NCBI GenBank assembly: GCA_016783135.1
Contig: JADHXC010000002.1
Coordinates: 1 to 64,000, forward strand
Direction of reading: 5' to 3'
Length of the DNA: 64,000 nt
Source: Dehalococcoidales bacterium
GTDB taxonomy: Bacteria > Chloroflexota > Dehalococcoidia > Dehalococcoidales > Fen-1064
Under the pieces are notes generated by a model. That model was not told where the DNA came from, did no database searches, and saw only the letters and a list, made by a program, of their open reading frames with translations. This document shows, piece after piece, positions 45,572 to 55,225 of this stretch. Position numbers and translations under genes: made by a program. The first letter of the stretch is position 1; each line of letters starts with the position of its first letter.

Positions 45572-46252
45572 TCAAAGGTCCGCTTCGGGTGGTGAGCTAT
45601 CAGAAAGCGGGGCTTTCTCCACCACGACAAGTAGCTTTTCTTTCACCTCCTTAGGTGACATCCGCCCCCCGGAAACGACCATCTTTAGTGCGGCATCTAC
45701 CGAAATCTCTGTCCGGATAATCTCCTCTTCGTATAGTATTTGCAGGAAACCGGAGGTCGGGTTCGGGGCAGTCGGTATGAAGACATTGAGCAGCTTACGT
45801 CCGGATTCGTCAGACACTTCATTGGTAATGAAACCTATTGTCCTGGTACCCTTCCTGGGGAACTCGGCAAGGACCACCTGCATGAAGCCCGTGGCATCGG
45901 GTGCGGAGAAGCTCTGTAGAATCTGCCTGGTGCCATTGTACAGGTAGCGAAATAGCGGTATCCTCCCCATCACCGCTTCACCGTAGCCTATCAGTCTCCG
46001 CCCGATAACGTTGCTGGCAATCACCCCTATCAAATAGATGACCACCAGTGTAAAACCAAGACCGACCCCGGGAATCGTGTATCCGAAAATACGCTCGATA
46101 ATCGGCTGGAGCCAACCGTCAATCTCGTTGAAAGCCCATACAACTACCCATATAGTGAGACCAAGAGGGAGGGTGATAAGGACGCCAGCGAGAAAGTGCC
46201 CCCTCATTTTCCGACCGATACGTTTAAGAAATGCTATTGATACCCTCATCAT
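45572..46252 (-). CDS. DUF502-family membrane protein
   Basis: FLAGVLITLPLGLTIWVVVWAFNEIDGWLQP, RIPLFRYLYNGTRQILQSF, VFIPTAPNPTSGFL. Confidence 0.9.
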   Translation of the reverse strand: MMRVSIAFLKRIGRKMRGHFLAGVLITLPLGLTIWVVVWAFNEIDGWLQPIIERIFGYTIPGVGLGFTLVVIYLIGVIASNVIGRRLIGYGEAVMGRIPLFRYLYNGTRQILQSFSAPDATGFMQVVLAEFPRKGTRTIGFITNEVSDESGRKLLNVFIPTAPNPTSGFLQILYEEEIIRTEISVDAALKMVVSGGRMSPKEVKEKLLVVVEKAPLSDSSPPEADL

Positions 46253-46314
46253 TTCCTGACCTCCTCGCTGTACCGGGTGTCTGTCACTTCACAGTGGCGA
46301 TTTGTCCCCGGCAC

Positions 46315-47385
46315 TCAGGCTGGATTCACCGTCGGTGAGGTAAAGGGAGCTCCTTCACGTTCGAAGTCCGGCAGATAGCTGTCCGCCGCTCCCATCTCCT
46401 GTATCCAACCGTTCTCCAGCCCCAGATTATCGATTATCTCGATGACTTCCGCGTACTCCGACCCCCGTAGAGTCCGTGCCAGTGCAGGTATACGTGAAGC
46501 ACGATTTGCCGGATAGTACTGCGACATGATGCTCACCGTGACCTGTTGGGAGACCTCATTGGCCAGCCATGCAAGCGATTCCTCACTCCCGGCCAGCCCA
46601 TCGGGCAGCACGAGGTGGCGGACAATCAGGCCCTTCCGGGCCAGTCCTTCCTCATCCGGCACAAGATTACCCACCTGCCGGTACATCTCCAGGATGGCGG
46701 CACGAGCGTGAGATACGTATCGCTTTGCTCCGGAGAGCCTCCAGGCCCACCGGTCCGAGGCGTACCTGAGGTCCGGCAGGTAGACACTGACTATCCCCTC
46801 CAGTTCTCTCAGAGAACGGACCGAATCATAGCCACTGCTGTTGTAGACCAGCGGCAGCCGCAGTCCCATTGGCACCGCCTCGAGGACTGCCCGAACCAGC
46901 TGCGGAACGAAGTGGGACGGGGAAACAAAGTTGATGTTGTGGCACCTTAGCTCGTCCTGAAGGTAAATAAGACGCTCCGCCAGGGCATGACAGTCCATCT
47001 CAACAGAGCGCCGTCCGGTCCGGTCCTGGCTTATCTGGTGGTTCTGACAGTAGACACACCGGAGATTGCAGTTGCCGAAAAACACCGTCCCGGACCCCCG
47101 TCTTCCCGAAATGACCGGCTCCTCGCCGTGGTGGCTGCAGACGGTCGCCACCAGGGGGAGACGCCCGGAACGACAGAACCCTCGCTCACCTTCGAGACGA
47201 TTGACACCGCATTCCCTGGGACAGATATCGCACGAGGAAAGGCGGGCCTCAAGCGCCTCGGCACGGCGTTTCAACTCACCCGAATGGTACAGGGCAATAT
47301 ACGGTGGTTCCATCGGAATTCCCTTGGAACCGCACTGCTCTGATAATGCCCGCTCCATTTCCCTGTCCCCCATCCTACCAGACAT
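46315..47385 (-). CDS. Radical SAM protein (PflA-like)
   Basis: CDICPRECGVNRLEGERGFCRSG and FGNCNLRCVYCQNHQISQ. Confidence 0.9.
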   Translation of the reverse strand: MSGRMGDREMERALSEQCGSKGIPMEPPYIALYHSGELKRRAEALEARLSSCDICPRECGVNRLEGERGFCRSGRLPLVATVCSHHGEEPVISGRRGSGTVFFGNCNLRCVYCQNHQISQDRTGRRSVEMDCHALAERLIYLQDELRCHNINFVSPSHFVPQLVRAVLEAVPMGLRLPLVYNSSGYDSVRSLRELEGIVSVYLPDLRYASDRWAWRLSGAKRYVSHARAAILEMYRQVGNLVPDEEGLARKGLIVRHLVLPDGLAGSEESLAWLANEVSQQVTVSIMSQYYPANRASRIPALARTLRGSEYAEVIEIIDNLGLENGWIQEMGAADSYLPDFEREGAPFTSPTVNPA

Positions 47386-47429
47386 CCTCCAGGGTCGTAT
47401 GAAGCCGAAGGTGGTCTTTTTGCGAGATA

Positions 47430-48890
47430 TTACAGCTTACCCAGCGCCTGCTCAATCCGTACCAGGCACGTCTCCCTGCCGAGCACGGCCATCGTCTCAA
47501 ACAGGGGTGGTGCCGCCTTCTGTCCGGTAACCGCCGTTCTTAACGCACCGAAAAGCTGCCCGGTCTTCAGTTCCAGCTCCACCGCCAGGGGTCTGAGCAG
47601 TCCTTCCAGTGATTCGGCGTCAAAGGAAGCCAGTGCCTCCAACCGCTGCCGGGAGACCTCCAGAGCACGGCGGGTAGATTCAGTGTCCATGTTCTTGGGA
47701 ATGAGCAGGGTTACATCGTACTCCTGGCAGTCCACAAAGAAGAACCGTGTCAGCAAAGGTACCTCAAAGAGTGTTTTGACTCGTTCCTGGACAAGAGGCG
47801 CAATCTGCCGGACATAGTCAATCGAAAGTGGACGCTTTGCCTCGGACGGCAGCCCTTCTTCCAGAGACTGCAAAACCCGCCCCAGGAAGTCCTCAGGACT
47901 CAAATTACGGATGTAGACGCCATTCATCCACTCCAGCTTCTGCCGGTCAAAGACGGCGGCCGTTTTACTGACCCGCTCCAGGCTGAAGTTATCGATAAGG
48001 TCCTGCCGGGACATCAGCTCCGTCCTGTCGTCAAGTGACCAGCCCAGCAGGGCGAGGAAGTTCATCATCGCCTCCGGCAGGTAGCCCTGCTCCCGGTAGT
48101 CAGTTATCGAGACCGCGCCGTGTCGCTTGCCCAGCTTGGAACGGTCCGACCCGAGGAGCATGGGCAGATGAGCAAAGTACGGCGGTTCATAGCCCATTGC
48201 CCGATAGAGGAGGATGTGGCGGGGAGTGCTGGAGATGAACTCCTCGGCACGGAGCACGTGGGTTATCTCCATAGCGTGGTCGTCAATTATGTTGGCGAAG
48301 TTATAGGTGGGATAGCCGTCCGACTTGAGCAGCACCAGGTCGTCAAGGGTGCTGTTATCGAATACCACGTCGCCCCAGATGATATCGTGGAACCGGGTTT
48401 CCCCGGTGAGGGGTGTCTTGAAACGCACCACCGGCGTGATGCTTTCTTCCTCCTTCTTCCCCCTCTCCTCCTGGCTCAGCTCACGACAGCGGCGGTCATA
48501 GCCCGGTGGCTGCTTGCGCCGGGTCTGGTCAGCACGCATCTCCTCCAGGCGCTCCGGGCTGCAGTAGCAGTAGTAAGCATCGCCCTGGGACACAAGTCGC
48601 CGGGCAGCCTCCTGGTACAGCTCCAGACGCTGTGATTGGACGTATGGCCCGTAGTCACCGCCTGCCTCCGGCCCTTCGTCCCAGTCCAGCCCCAGCCAGC
48701 GTAGGCCATCCAGAATACCCTCAACGGCACCCTCTACCTTGCGAGCGACATCGGTATCCTCGATGCGGATGATGAAGACACCACCACTATGCCGGGCAAA
48801 GAGCCAGGCGAACAGGGCAGACCTCATATTGCCCACATGTGGATAACCAGTGGGACTGGGGGCAAAACGTGTCCTGACCGTTGGACTCAT
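47430..48890 (-). CDS. gltX: Glutamate-tRNA ligase
   Basis: RFAPSPTGYPHVGNMRSALFAWLFAR; DRSKLGKRHGAVSI (KMSKS region). Confidence 0.96.
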   Translation of the reverse strand: MSPTVRTRFAPSPTGYPHVGNMRSALFAWLFARHSGGVFIIRIEDTDVARKVEGAVEGILDGLRWLGLDWDEGPEAGGDYGPYVQSQRLELYQEAARRLVSQGDAYYCYCSPERLEEMRADQTRRKQPPGYDRRCRELSQEERGKKEEESITPVVRFKTPLTGETRFHDIIWGDVVFDNSTLDDLVLLKSDGYPTYNFANIIDDHAMEITHVLRAEEFISSTPRHILLYRAMGYEPPYFAHLPMLLGSDRSKLGKRHGAVSITDYREQGYLPEAMMNFLALLGWSLDDRTELMSRQDLIDNFSLERVSKTAAVFDRQKLEWMNGVYIRNLSPEDFLGRVLQSLEEGLPSEAKRPLSIDYVRQIAPLVQERVKTLFEVPLLTRFFFVDCQEYDVTLLIPKNMDTESTRRALEVSRQRLEALASFDAESLEGLLRPLAVELELKTGQLFGALRTAVTGQKAAPPLFETMAVLGRETCLVRIEQALGKL

Positions 48891-48957
48891 AGGCTTTCTC
48901 CGCAGGGCCAGCCGCTGGCTTCAGGCACTGGTATCAGTCACGGCATTGCTCGCGACA

Positions 48958-49452
48958 TTATTTAGGGCGAGCTCTTATGACGTAAGTCCCGGCTATCTTG
49001 TCATGCCAGCCCTGTCTCCGGCTGTCAAAGGCAATCCAGAAGTTGCCGATAAAGACAAACAGGACGGATATAATGAAACCGAGAAACCGCATCACCGCAT
49101 CACCCCAGTCAGTATTCTCGCCGGTGAAACGGACTATCTTGATTTTCATGGCCATCTTCCCCGGGGTCTGGCCCCGCCAGCCCCAGAAGCCGATGAAATA
49201 GGCAACAATCATCAGGAACGGAATCAGAAACGTCAGGGTCCAGAATACTGCACCCGCTTCCCCGGAGGAAATTGCAGCGCCCCCCAAACCACCCATCCAG
49301 CCACGACCGAAGGCCAGCGGCCAGAGGCCGTTGAAGGCCCAGATGACCGCTCCCAGGATAGCACCGTCAATGATAATAGCCAGTAGTCTTATCCAGAAAC
49401 CGGCGTAGTCAACGGTATAGCTCTCACTTTTTATCTGCCTGGATAAATTCAT
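48958..49452 (-). CDS. RDD-family membrane protein
   Basis: YAGFWIRLLAIIIDGAILG, WRGQTPGKMAMKIKIVR, FIGNFWIAFDSRRQGWHDKIAGTYVI. Confidence 0.9.
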   Translation of the reverse strand: MNLSRQIKSESYTVDYAGFWIRLLAIIIDGAILGAVIWAFNGLWPLAFGRGWMGGLGGAAISSGEAGAVFWTLTFLIPFLMIVAYFIGFWGWRGQTPGKMAMKIKIVRFTGENTDWGDAVMRFLGFIISVLFVFIGNFWIAFDSRRQGWHDKIAGTYVIRARPK

Positions 49453-49584
49453 ATTCTAACCTCCCGCATTGCCGGGGCGGCACCATTCCGTGGTGAGAGT
49501 GGGAACAAAAGGCACCCGTGCGGCATCACCTGCTACGCCCAATTCTACCACCTTACGGGTTAAAACTCTAGCCGCTGAACTAGT

Positions 49585-50514
49585 TCAGCCGATATCCTCC
49601 AGCGCCTGCTGCAGGTCAGCCGGTAGTTCGGATTCAAACTCCACGTGCTCCCCGGTACCCGGCAGGCAGAAACCGAGGCGATATGAGTGCAGGAATTGCC
49701 GTGATAGATATTGTGAGGACACTCCATAGGTCGTGTCTCCCACCACCGAATGGCCGATGGCAGCCAGATGGACCCGAATCTGGTGGGTACGTCCGGTCTC
49801 CAGCGCCACCTCGAGGAGGGTATAGCTGTCAATATACCTGACCACGTGATATCCGGTACGTGCCGGCCGACCGCAGTTCTCGGTAACTACTGCCATACGC
49901 TTGCGGTTGCGGGGGTCGCGCCCAATCGGCGCTTCGATGGCGCCATCTTCCGGGGAAAGACGCCCCCTGACCAGCGCCAGATAGACCTTGGCTACCGAAC
50001 GGGACTTGAACTGCTCCGCCAGATTGGCATGGGCCGCCCGGTTCTTGGCCACCAGCATCACTCCGGAGGTATCCATATCCAGCCGATGCACGATTCCCGG
50101 CCGAAGTGCGTCGCCGGTATCCGGCAAGATAGAAAGATAAGCCAGAAGCCCGTTCACCAGGGTATGGCCGGGGTGTCCCGGTGCCGGGTGTACCGGCAGT
50201 CCGGCAGGCTTATCAATAACAAGCACGTCATCATCCTCGTAGAGGATACCGAAGGGGATGGACTCCGGCAGTAAGATACCGGTCTCTTCCGGGGGAATGC
50301 TTACCGTTATCCGGTCTCCGGTGCTCAGCTTGAGGCCCGCCCTGGCCACGACATCATTGACGGTGACATGGCCATCGGCAATGAGCTTCTGAGCCTGTGT
50401 CCGGGATAGCTCCGGGCAGTTCTCAGCCACGTACTTATCAAGGCGAACACCCGGTCTTTCAACGGTGAAACGGTACACAGCGGTTCCAGTGCTCAACCTT
50501 ACCCCTTTGGGCAC
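49585..50514 (-). CDS. RluA/RluD-family pseudouridine synthase
   Basis: S4 domain; PGIVHRLDMDTSGVMLVAKN; ALETGRTHQIRVHLAAIGHSVVGD. Confidence 0.95.
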   Translation of the reverse strand: MPKGVRLSTGTAVYRFTVERPGVRLDKYVAENCPELSRTQAQKLIADGHVTVNDVVARAGLKLSTGDRITVSIPPEETGILLPESIPFGILYEDDDVLVIDKPAGLPVHPAPGHPGHTLVNGLLAYLSILPDTGDALRPGIVHRLDMDTSGVMLVAKNRAAHANLAEQFKSRSVAKVYLALVRGRLSPEDGAIEAPIGRDPRNRKRMAVVTENCGRPARTGYHVVRYIDSYTLLEVALETGRTHQIRVHLAAIGHSVVGDTTYGVSSQYLSRQFLHSYRLGFCLPGTGEHVEFESELPADLQQALEDIG

Positions 50515-50530
50515 ACCGGTCTGCCCGTGC

Positions 50531-51028
50531 CTACTGTTTCTCTGCCCTGGTCAGGCGCAACAGTGAATAGGCAACAATAATAACACCGACCACCATCGCC
50601 GAATCGGCAACGTTGAAAGCCGGCCAAAAGCCGACATCAAGGAAATCGGTGACGCGGCCCTCCTGTCTGAGCCGGTCAATCAGGTTCCCCGTAGCGCCCC
50701 CCAGCATCAGGCTGAAAGCTACTATATTGGTCATTCCCGCCATAAACGGGTAGCTGCGACGCAGGAAAAGCACCAGGAACAGGAGAACAATGATTCCGAT
50801 AGCGGCAACAATGGTCAGGATGAAGGACTGGCCCTGAAATATGCCGAAAGCAGCCCCGGTATTCTGGACATGCACCAGCCGGAAGAAACCCAGCTTGAAT
50901 ATAACCTCACCGACATCGAAGGAAGTCACCCAGGCCTTGGTGAGTTGGTCAGCGGCCACTATCAGTGAGACAGTGAAGAAAAGAACCGGCCCCCGCCAGC
51001 TACCCAGGAGAGAATCTGCCTTTTGCAT
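50531..51028 (-). CDS. lspA: Lipoprotein signal peptidase
   Basis: AADQLTKAWV, HVQNTGAAFGIF, GGATGNLIDRL, VTDFLDVGFWPAFNVADSAMVVG. Confidence 0.95.
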   Translation of the reverse strand: MQKADSLLGSWRGPVLFFTVSLIVAADQLTKAWVTSFDVGEVIFKLGFFRLVHVQNTGAAFGIFQGQSFILTIVAAIGIIVLLFLVLFLRRSYPFMAGMTNIVAFSLMLGGATGNLIDRLRQEGRVTDFLDVGFWPAFNVADSAMVVGVIIVAYSLLRLTRAEKQ

Positions 51029-51425
51029 TCTTTGCCTGAAGAGCCTTACAGTCCAGACATAGCTTGGCCTGAGGAAGCGCTTCGAGTCGCTCTATGTCTA
51101 TGGGCTTACCGCAATTCTCGCACAGCCCGTATGTATCCTTCTCGAACTTCTGCAGAGCTGCCTCCACCTCGTTCGATTGCTCCCGTATCTGTTTCTCCAG
51201 GGCCAGCCGTCGTTCCAGCTCAAGGCTTTCCGTAGCCTCCTCCTCCCGCTTGCCGAAAGGACTCCCCTCTCGCCTTTCCTCGGTCGGATGGGCGGCAGCC
51301 CTCAATTGCTCCAGCTCTTCAAGCAAACGTTTCCGGTCGTTTGCCAGACGAGTGCGAAGTGCCTTATATTCGTCAGCCAATATTGGCCTCCTCACGCCCA
51401 GTCGCAGGACTCGTATGGGTTGCAT
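51000..51425 (-). CDS. DksA/TraR-type zinc finger protein
   Basis: YGLCENCGKPIDIERLEALPQAKLCLDCKALQA. Confidence 0.92.
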   Translation of the reverse strand: MQPIRVLRLGVRRPILADEYKALRTRLANDRKRLLEELEQLRAAAHPTEERREGSPFGKREEEATESLELERRLALEKQIREQSNEVEAALQKFEKDTYGLCENCGKPIDIERLEALPQAKLCLDCKALQAKNAKGRFSPG

Positions 51426-51538
51426 GGACTAAGCGATGATGGTTGCAGATATGATATTATACTCAAGTGTTTCTCAAAGAGCAATAGTATGGTGTCGATT
51501 ATGCCAGTACAATCGGCGCCAGCCTGCCGAAACCGGCG

Positions 51539-52306
51539 TTAATCCAGCATGAGACGCAGTTGCCGGATGGTATTTACCGCCTGTGCCTGCCAGTGATTAT
51601 TGGCGAAGACAAAGGTCTTCTCCGCCGTTTCATCCAGGTCCTTTATTCGGGTCAGCCATTCGCTGAGCTCTTCGGCGCTGTAGGTATAGTCGTACCTCTC
51701 ATAGGCATGTTCGTGCCGCCACCACCTGGCAGCATTGCGCCCGTGAAACCGGACGTAGCCAATGCTGCTGGTGACCTCTGCCACCGGCGGCATGAGGTTA
51801 GGCAGGTGTGGTTCATCAACACAGCAGAAACCCATGTCCAGCTCCCGCAGCCAGTCGAACACGCTGTCGCTCACCCACCCGGCATTTCGGAACTCGACCA
51901 CCACCGGTAACTCGCCGACCCTCTCCCGGAAGAGCCGCAGGTACTCCCGGTTCTGCTCATCCGGCCGGAAGCTATAGGGGAACTGTGCCAGGACACAGCC
52001 GAACTTGCCGGTATCTATCATAGGCTCAAGCACCTGGCAGAAGTTGCGGAAGACCTCGGCATTATCTTCCCTCTGGTGCGTCATCTCCTTATTTGCCTTG
52101 ATGACAAATTGGAAATCGTCACCAGTCTTCTCCGCCATCGCCTTCAGGTTAGACGGTCGCGGTATGGCATAGTAGGTTGAGTTCACCTCACAGGTGCTGA
52201 ACTCCCGCGCATAGTAGACGAGCCACTCGCGCTTGGGAAGGCCCGGCGGGTAGAAATGTCCTACCCAGTCGTCATAGCTAAATCCGGAAGTGCCCATGTA
52301 CAGCAT
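51539..52306 (-). CDS. DUF72-family protein
   Basis: MGTSGFSYDDWVGHFYPPGLP, FSTCEVNSTYYAIP, YVRFHGRNA, VFANNHWQAQAVNTIRQLR. Confidence 0.93.
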   Translation of the reverse strand: MLYMGTSGFSYDDWVGHFYPPGLPKREWLVYYAREFSTCEVNSTYYAIPRPSNLKAMAEKTGDDFQFVIKANKEMTHQREDNAEVFRNFCQVLEPMIDTGKFGCVLAQFPYSFRPDEQNREYLRLFRERVGELPVVVEFRNAGWVSDSVFDWLRELDMGFCCVDEPHLPNLMPPVAEVTSSIGYVRFHGRNAARWWRHEHAYERYDYTYSAEELSEWLTRIKDLDETAEKTFVFANNHWQAQAVNTIRQLRLMLD

Positions 52307-52585
52307 GATTCCAGTGTATCCTACCATTCCGGGTTTGGCAACCTGTACGTAATATGGTTTTCCCCACAAGCCACTTCCCTTCTGTCATTCTGATGAGCAC
52401 CGCGAGGAGGAATCTAACCGAGAGTCGAGACGCGGGACTGAGTCCAGCCCCGCTCAATCTCAGCCCACGAGACCTTTCTACCAGAGTTGCGGTGGGCAGC
52501 AGCAGGCGGTAAAATCTAGGACAGACGTGCCCGAAGTGGTGTCTCCACTTCGGCGTACGCACGACAACCGGGAGGGAGACGAGGA

Positions 52586-53221
52586 ATGACCGAAGAACTG
52601 GGAAAGATAGAGAAACCCGAGGCGGAACGCTTTAAGGGACAGAGAAAGCTCTACCTTGTGCCCCTGCTATATATCGGCAAAGACTCTCCCCCGGAGTACG
52701 TGGAGAGGTTTGAGCTTTACTGGCAGCAGGTGAGTGAGCAGATTACCAACCAGGAGTTGAAGATAGGAGAAGTCCGGCATATCTATCACGAGTCAATTGG
52801 TCTCGGTGGCGAGGAAGGCCTCAATATCATGGAGCAACTGAGCCCACCCAGCCACCGGATTGCCAGAGAGAAGTGCCAGGACGGTGCTCTTGTGGAGGCA
52901 ACCGAGCAGGTTGAACTGGCCGACGAATGCCTTGACTGGGAACGGTGTTTGCTGCTCGGTTTCCTCAGTCGCAGTGCGGCAGAGAAGGTTGCCGGGTTCT
53001 ACCGTGAGACTTCAAAGAAACGGTACGAGCACATTTCCCTACGGATAGACGAGACCCTCGGAGATAACGAGGTGGGGATACTCTTCATCCGCGAAGGACA
53101 CCCGGTACAGTTTCCCCGGGACATAGAGGTATTCAGCGTAGCGCCGCCGGCACTGGATGCGATTCACCGCTGGCTGCGCGACCGCTCTTCACAGGAAGAG
53201 AAGACAGAAGAAGCAGAGTGA
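52586..53221 (+). CDS. Conserved-looking hypothetical protein (211 aa)
   Basis: RBS gggaggga; acidic soluble ORF with no family recognised. Confidence 0.7.
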   Translation: MTEELGKIEKPEAERFKGQRKLYLVPLLYIGKDSPPEYVERFELYWQQVSEQITNQELKIGEVRHIYHESIGLGGEEGLNIMEQLSPPSHRIAREKCQDGALVEATEQVELADECLDWERCLLLGFLSRSAAEKVAGFYRETSKKRYEHISLRIDETLGDNEVGILFIREGHPVQFPRDIEVFSVAPPALDAIHRWLRDRSSQEEKTEEAE

Positions 53222-53244
53222 GCGCCGAAACGGCGACTCCACAC

Positions 53245-54075
53245 TTAGCCTTCCCCCTCACTGAGTAACTCCTCAACCTCTCTGGCCAGCTTCTCCCCTT
53301 CGCCTTCGGTAAGCCCTTCACTGTTCTCCAGCTTGCGGATGTATCTATCCACATCCGGAGACGAAGCCCTTATCCGGTCGATTCTCTCGTCCAGCGACCT
53401 GACCTCTTCATCAAGGTCACTCAGGTCCAGACCCAGCCCCAGCCTGTGATTGAGGAATTCGAGGACCTTCTTACAGGCAGCGGGGTCATCAGATGACACC
53501 AGGTAGAAAGGGACGGGTACCCAGAGATTCGCCCCGGGGATATTCCTCCTTCTCGCGGCCCACAGGAAGAAGGAATTAAGCGTCGGTCTCCCTCCGGGAG
53601 GAGTCTCGTAGTTCACTTCCCTGGTAAGCCCGTAGGGAGCCAGTTCCTCCTTCAACTCGAGGGAACTGACGGTAGCGAAGAACTGGCGGGGGGCGGAATG
53701 GGGCCCCAGAGCAACCATGCTGCCCACGGTAAAGAGCTCCCTGACATGGCAGTAGTCCCGGGCTACGTCCAGAACCAGATTCATGAAACGGTACCATTCG
53801 TGGCTGGGAGGCGTGCTCTGGAACAGCACCAGGTCCTTCTCAGGACAGGCATAGAATCTGCTCTCGGGAAACTGGACCAGGTCATTGTCAATGGTCACTC
53901 CCCCCAGGGGGAAGAAGTCCACCGGTTCAATGTGGCAGAACGGCTGCCCGCCCAGTTTACCGACCAGGTAGTCAATCACCGACCACCCCAGTCCGGCGGC
54001 GTCCATGGACCAGGCAGTCACCAGAATGGGGTCCCGGAATTCAGGTCTGGAAGAGAACTGAACAGGGTCCGTCAT
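53245..54075 (-). CDS. PAC2-family protein (1)
   Basis: LVTAWSMDAAGLGWSVIDYLVGKLG, LKEELAPYGLTREVNYETPPGGRPTLNSFFLWAARRRNIPGANLWVPVPFYL. Confidence 0.85.
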   Translation of the reverse strand: MTDPVQFSSRPEFRDPILVTAWSMDAAGLGWSVIDYLVGKLGGQPFCHIEPVDFFPLGGVTIDNDLVQFPESRFYACPEKDLVLFQSTPPSHEWYRFMNLVLDVARDYCHVRELFTVGSMVALGPHSAPRQFFATVSSLELKEELAPYGLTREVNYETPPGGRPTLNSFFLWAARRRNIPGANLWVPVPFYLVSSDDPAACKKVLEFLNHRLGLGLDLSDLDEEVRSLDERIDRIRASSPDVDRYIRKLENSEGLTEGEGEKLAREVEELLSEGEG

Positions 54076-54980
54076 TGCCCCTTCTCTCCCCGCTGGAAGA
54101 AATCATCGATATGTTCCTTGAGCCATTGCTCTTCTTCGTCCGTGATAATACCCGGCCGGGTCTGGATATCCCGTTTTCTCTGGTCTATCTTCTCCCGCAC
54201 CGCCGGTGGGAACTGCCGGAAGACGTTGCTGATTACACCCTCTATCTGAGTAACCATGCTGTCCAGGGCCTTCGGGTCAATGGGGACGCCGAGTGCAGAG
54301 CCAAGCACCTCCAGAACAGCCTGTGACGCCCTGGGATAGGGAAAAGGGACCCGGGAGAGGTAGTCCGGTATCTCACCCATGAGGCATATAGCCTCAAAGC
54401 CACGTTTCTTGGCGACTCCTGTCAGCAGGCCGTTCAAGCCGGTAATGTTGCCGAAGTCGCCCCTTCCTTCGGCCTCACTCATCAGAACCGTGTTGATGTA
54501 GCCCTTCGCCTCGGCCAGCACCCTGTCATCGGTAGCCACAGCCCAGACTCTTGGCCTTAGTTCGTGATGGGTGAGGGCCACGGCGGCACCCGAGGTGTAG
54601 ACTCGCCGGCAGCCGAACTTCTCGGCCACGTCCAGGACCAGGTTAGCCATCTCATAGGCCTTACCGCCTTCGGCATACATCCTGCCATGCTCGGAGGGCT
54701 GTTCTTCACCAATGAAGAGCAGCAGGTCCCTGTCCTCGAGCCTCTTGTAGTAGAACTTGTTGCTGGGGAACTCCAGCTTCTCCAGTACACCACCCCTGAT
54801 GACGACCTTATTGGGGTAGAAGAAGTCCCAGGGCTCGATGTCCCCCAGTGGTTCGGCACCGGTCTCCTGCCGCAGGGTATCCACGGTGATAACGCCGATA
54901 TTGCCGATACCGGGCCATCCGACGACCATGTCCGGCTGGTGCAGCTTCGGCTCGGTAAACAGTCTTATCCCCACACTCAC
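54072..54980 (-). CDS. PAC2-family protein (2)
   Basis: MVVGWPGIGNIGVITVDTLRQETGAEPLGDIEPWDFF, GNITGLNGLLTGVAKKRGFEAICLMGEIPDYL; start of the downstream gene overlaps its stop. Confidence 0.88.
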   Translation of the reverse strand: MSVGIRLFTEPKLHQPDMVVGWPGIGNIGVITVDTLRQETGAEPLGDIEPWDFFYPNKVVIRGGVLEKLEFPSNKFYYKRLEDRDLLLFIGEEQPSEHGRMYAEGGKAYEMANLVLDVAEKFGCRRVYTSGAAVALTHHELRPRVWAVATDDRVLAEAKGYINTVLMSEAEGRGDFGNITGLNGLLTGVAKKRGFEAICLMGEIPDYLSRVPFPYPRASQAVLEVLGSALGVPIDPKALDSMVTQIEGVISNVFRQFPPAVREKIDQRKRDIQTRPGIITDEEEQWLKEHIDDFFQRGEKGQ

Positions 54981-55080
54981 CTCCGGTCAAATGCCTCGCA
55001 CCCAGTATTTTAACCATATATTGAGGAAGGGACAAGTCAGGCTTACAAGATTGTCCCTAACCCTTGCAGTATGATGAAAA

Positions 55081-55198
55081 CGGGGGAGTCCAGAGGGGCT
55101 TCGCCCCTTCTGAGGGGCGCCCCCTTTGGCAGGGGTCTGGGGGTGTCCCCCAGATATAACCTTTCCCCCCTTCCTGGCCAGGAAGGGGGTCAGGGGGA
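55081..55198. repeat. G/C-rich intergenic palindrome cluster
   Basis: ggggagtccagagggg; ctgggggtgtcccccag; perfect 24-bp palindrome cccccttcctggccaggaaggggg at 55166-55189. Confidence 0.75.
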
Positions 55199-55225
55199 TG
55201 GTCGAAAGGGTTTTTCAGCACCATG

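Noticed and set aside
49490-49590. tRNA-like look on the minus strand upstream of the RDD gene (tagttcagcggctagag, ggtggtagaattggg)
   Set aside because: No canonical T-loop, anticodon arm or acceptor pairing could be assembled; treated as leader/spacer
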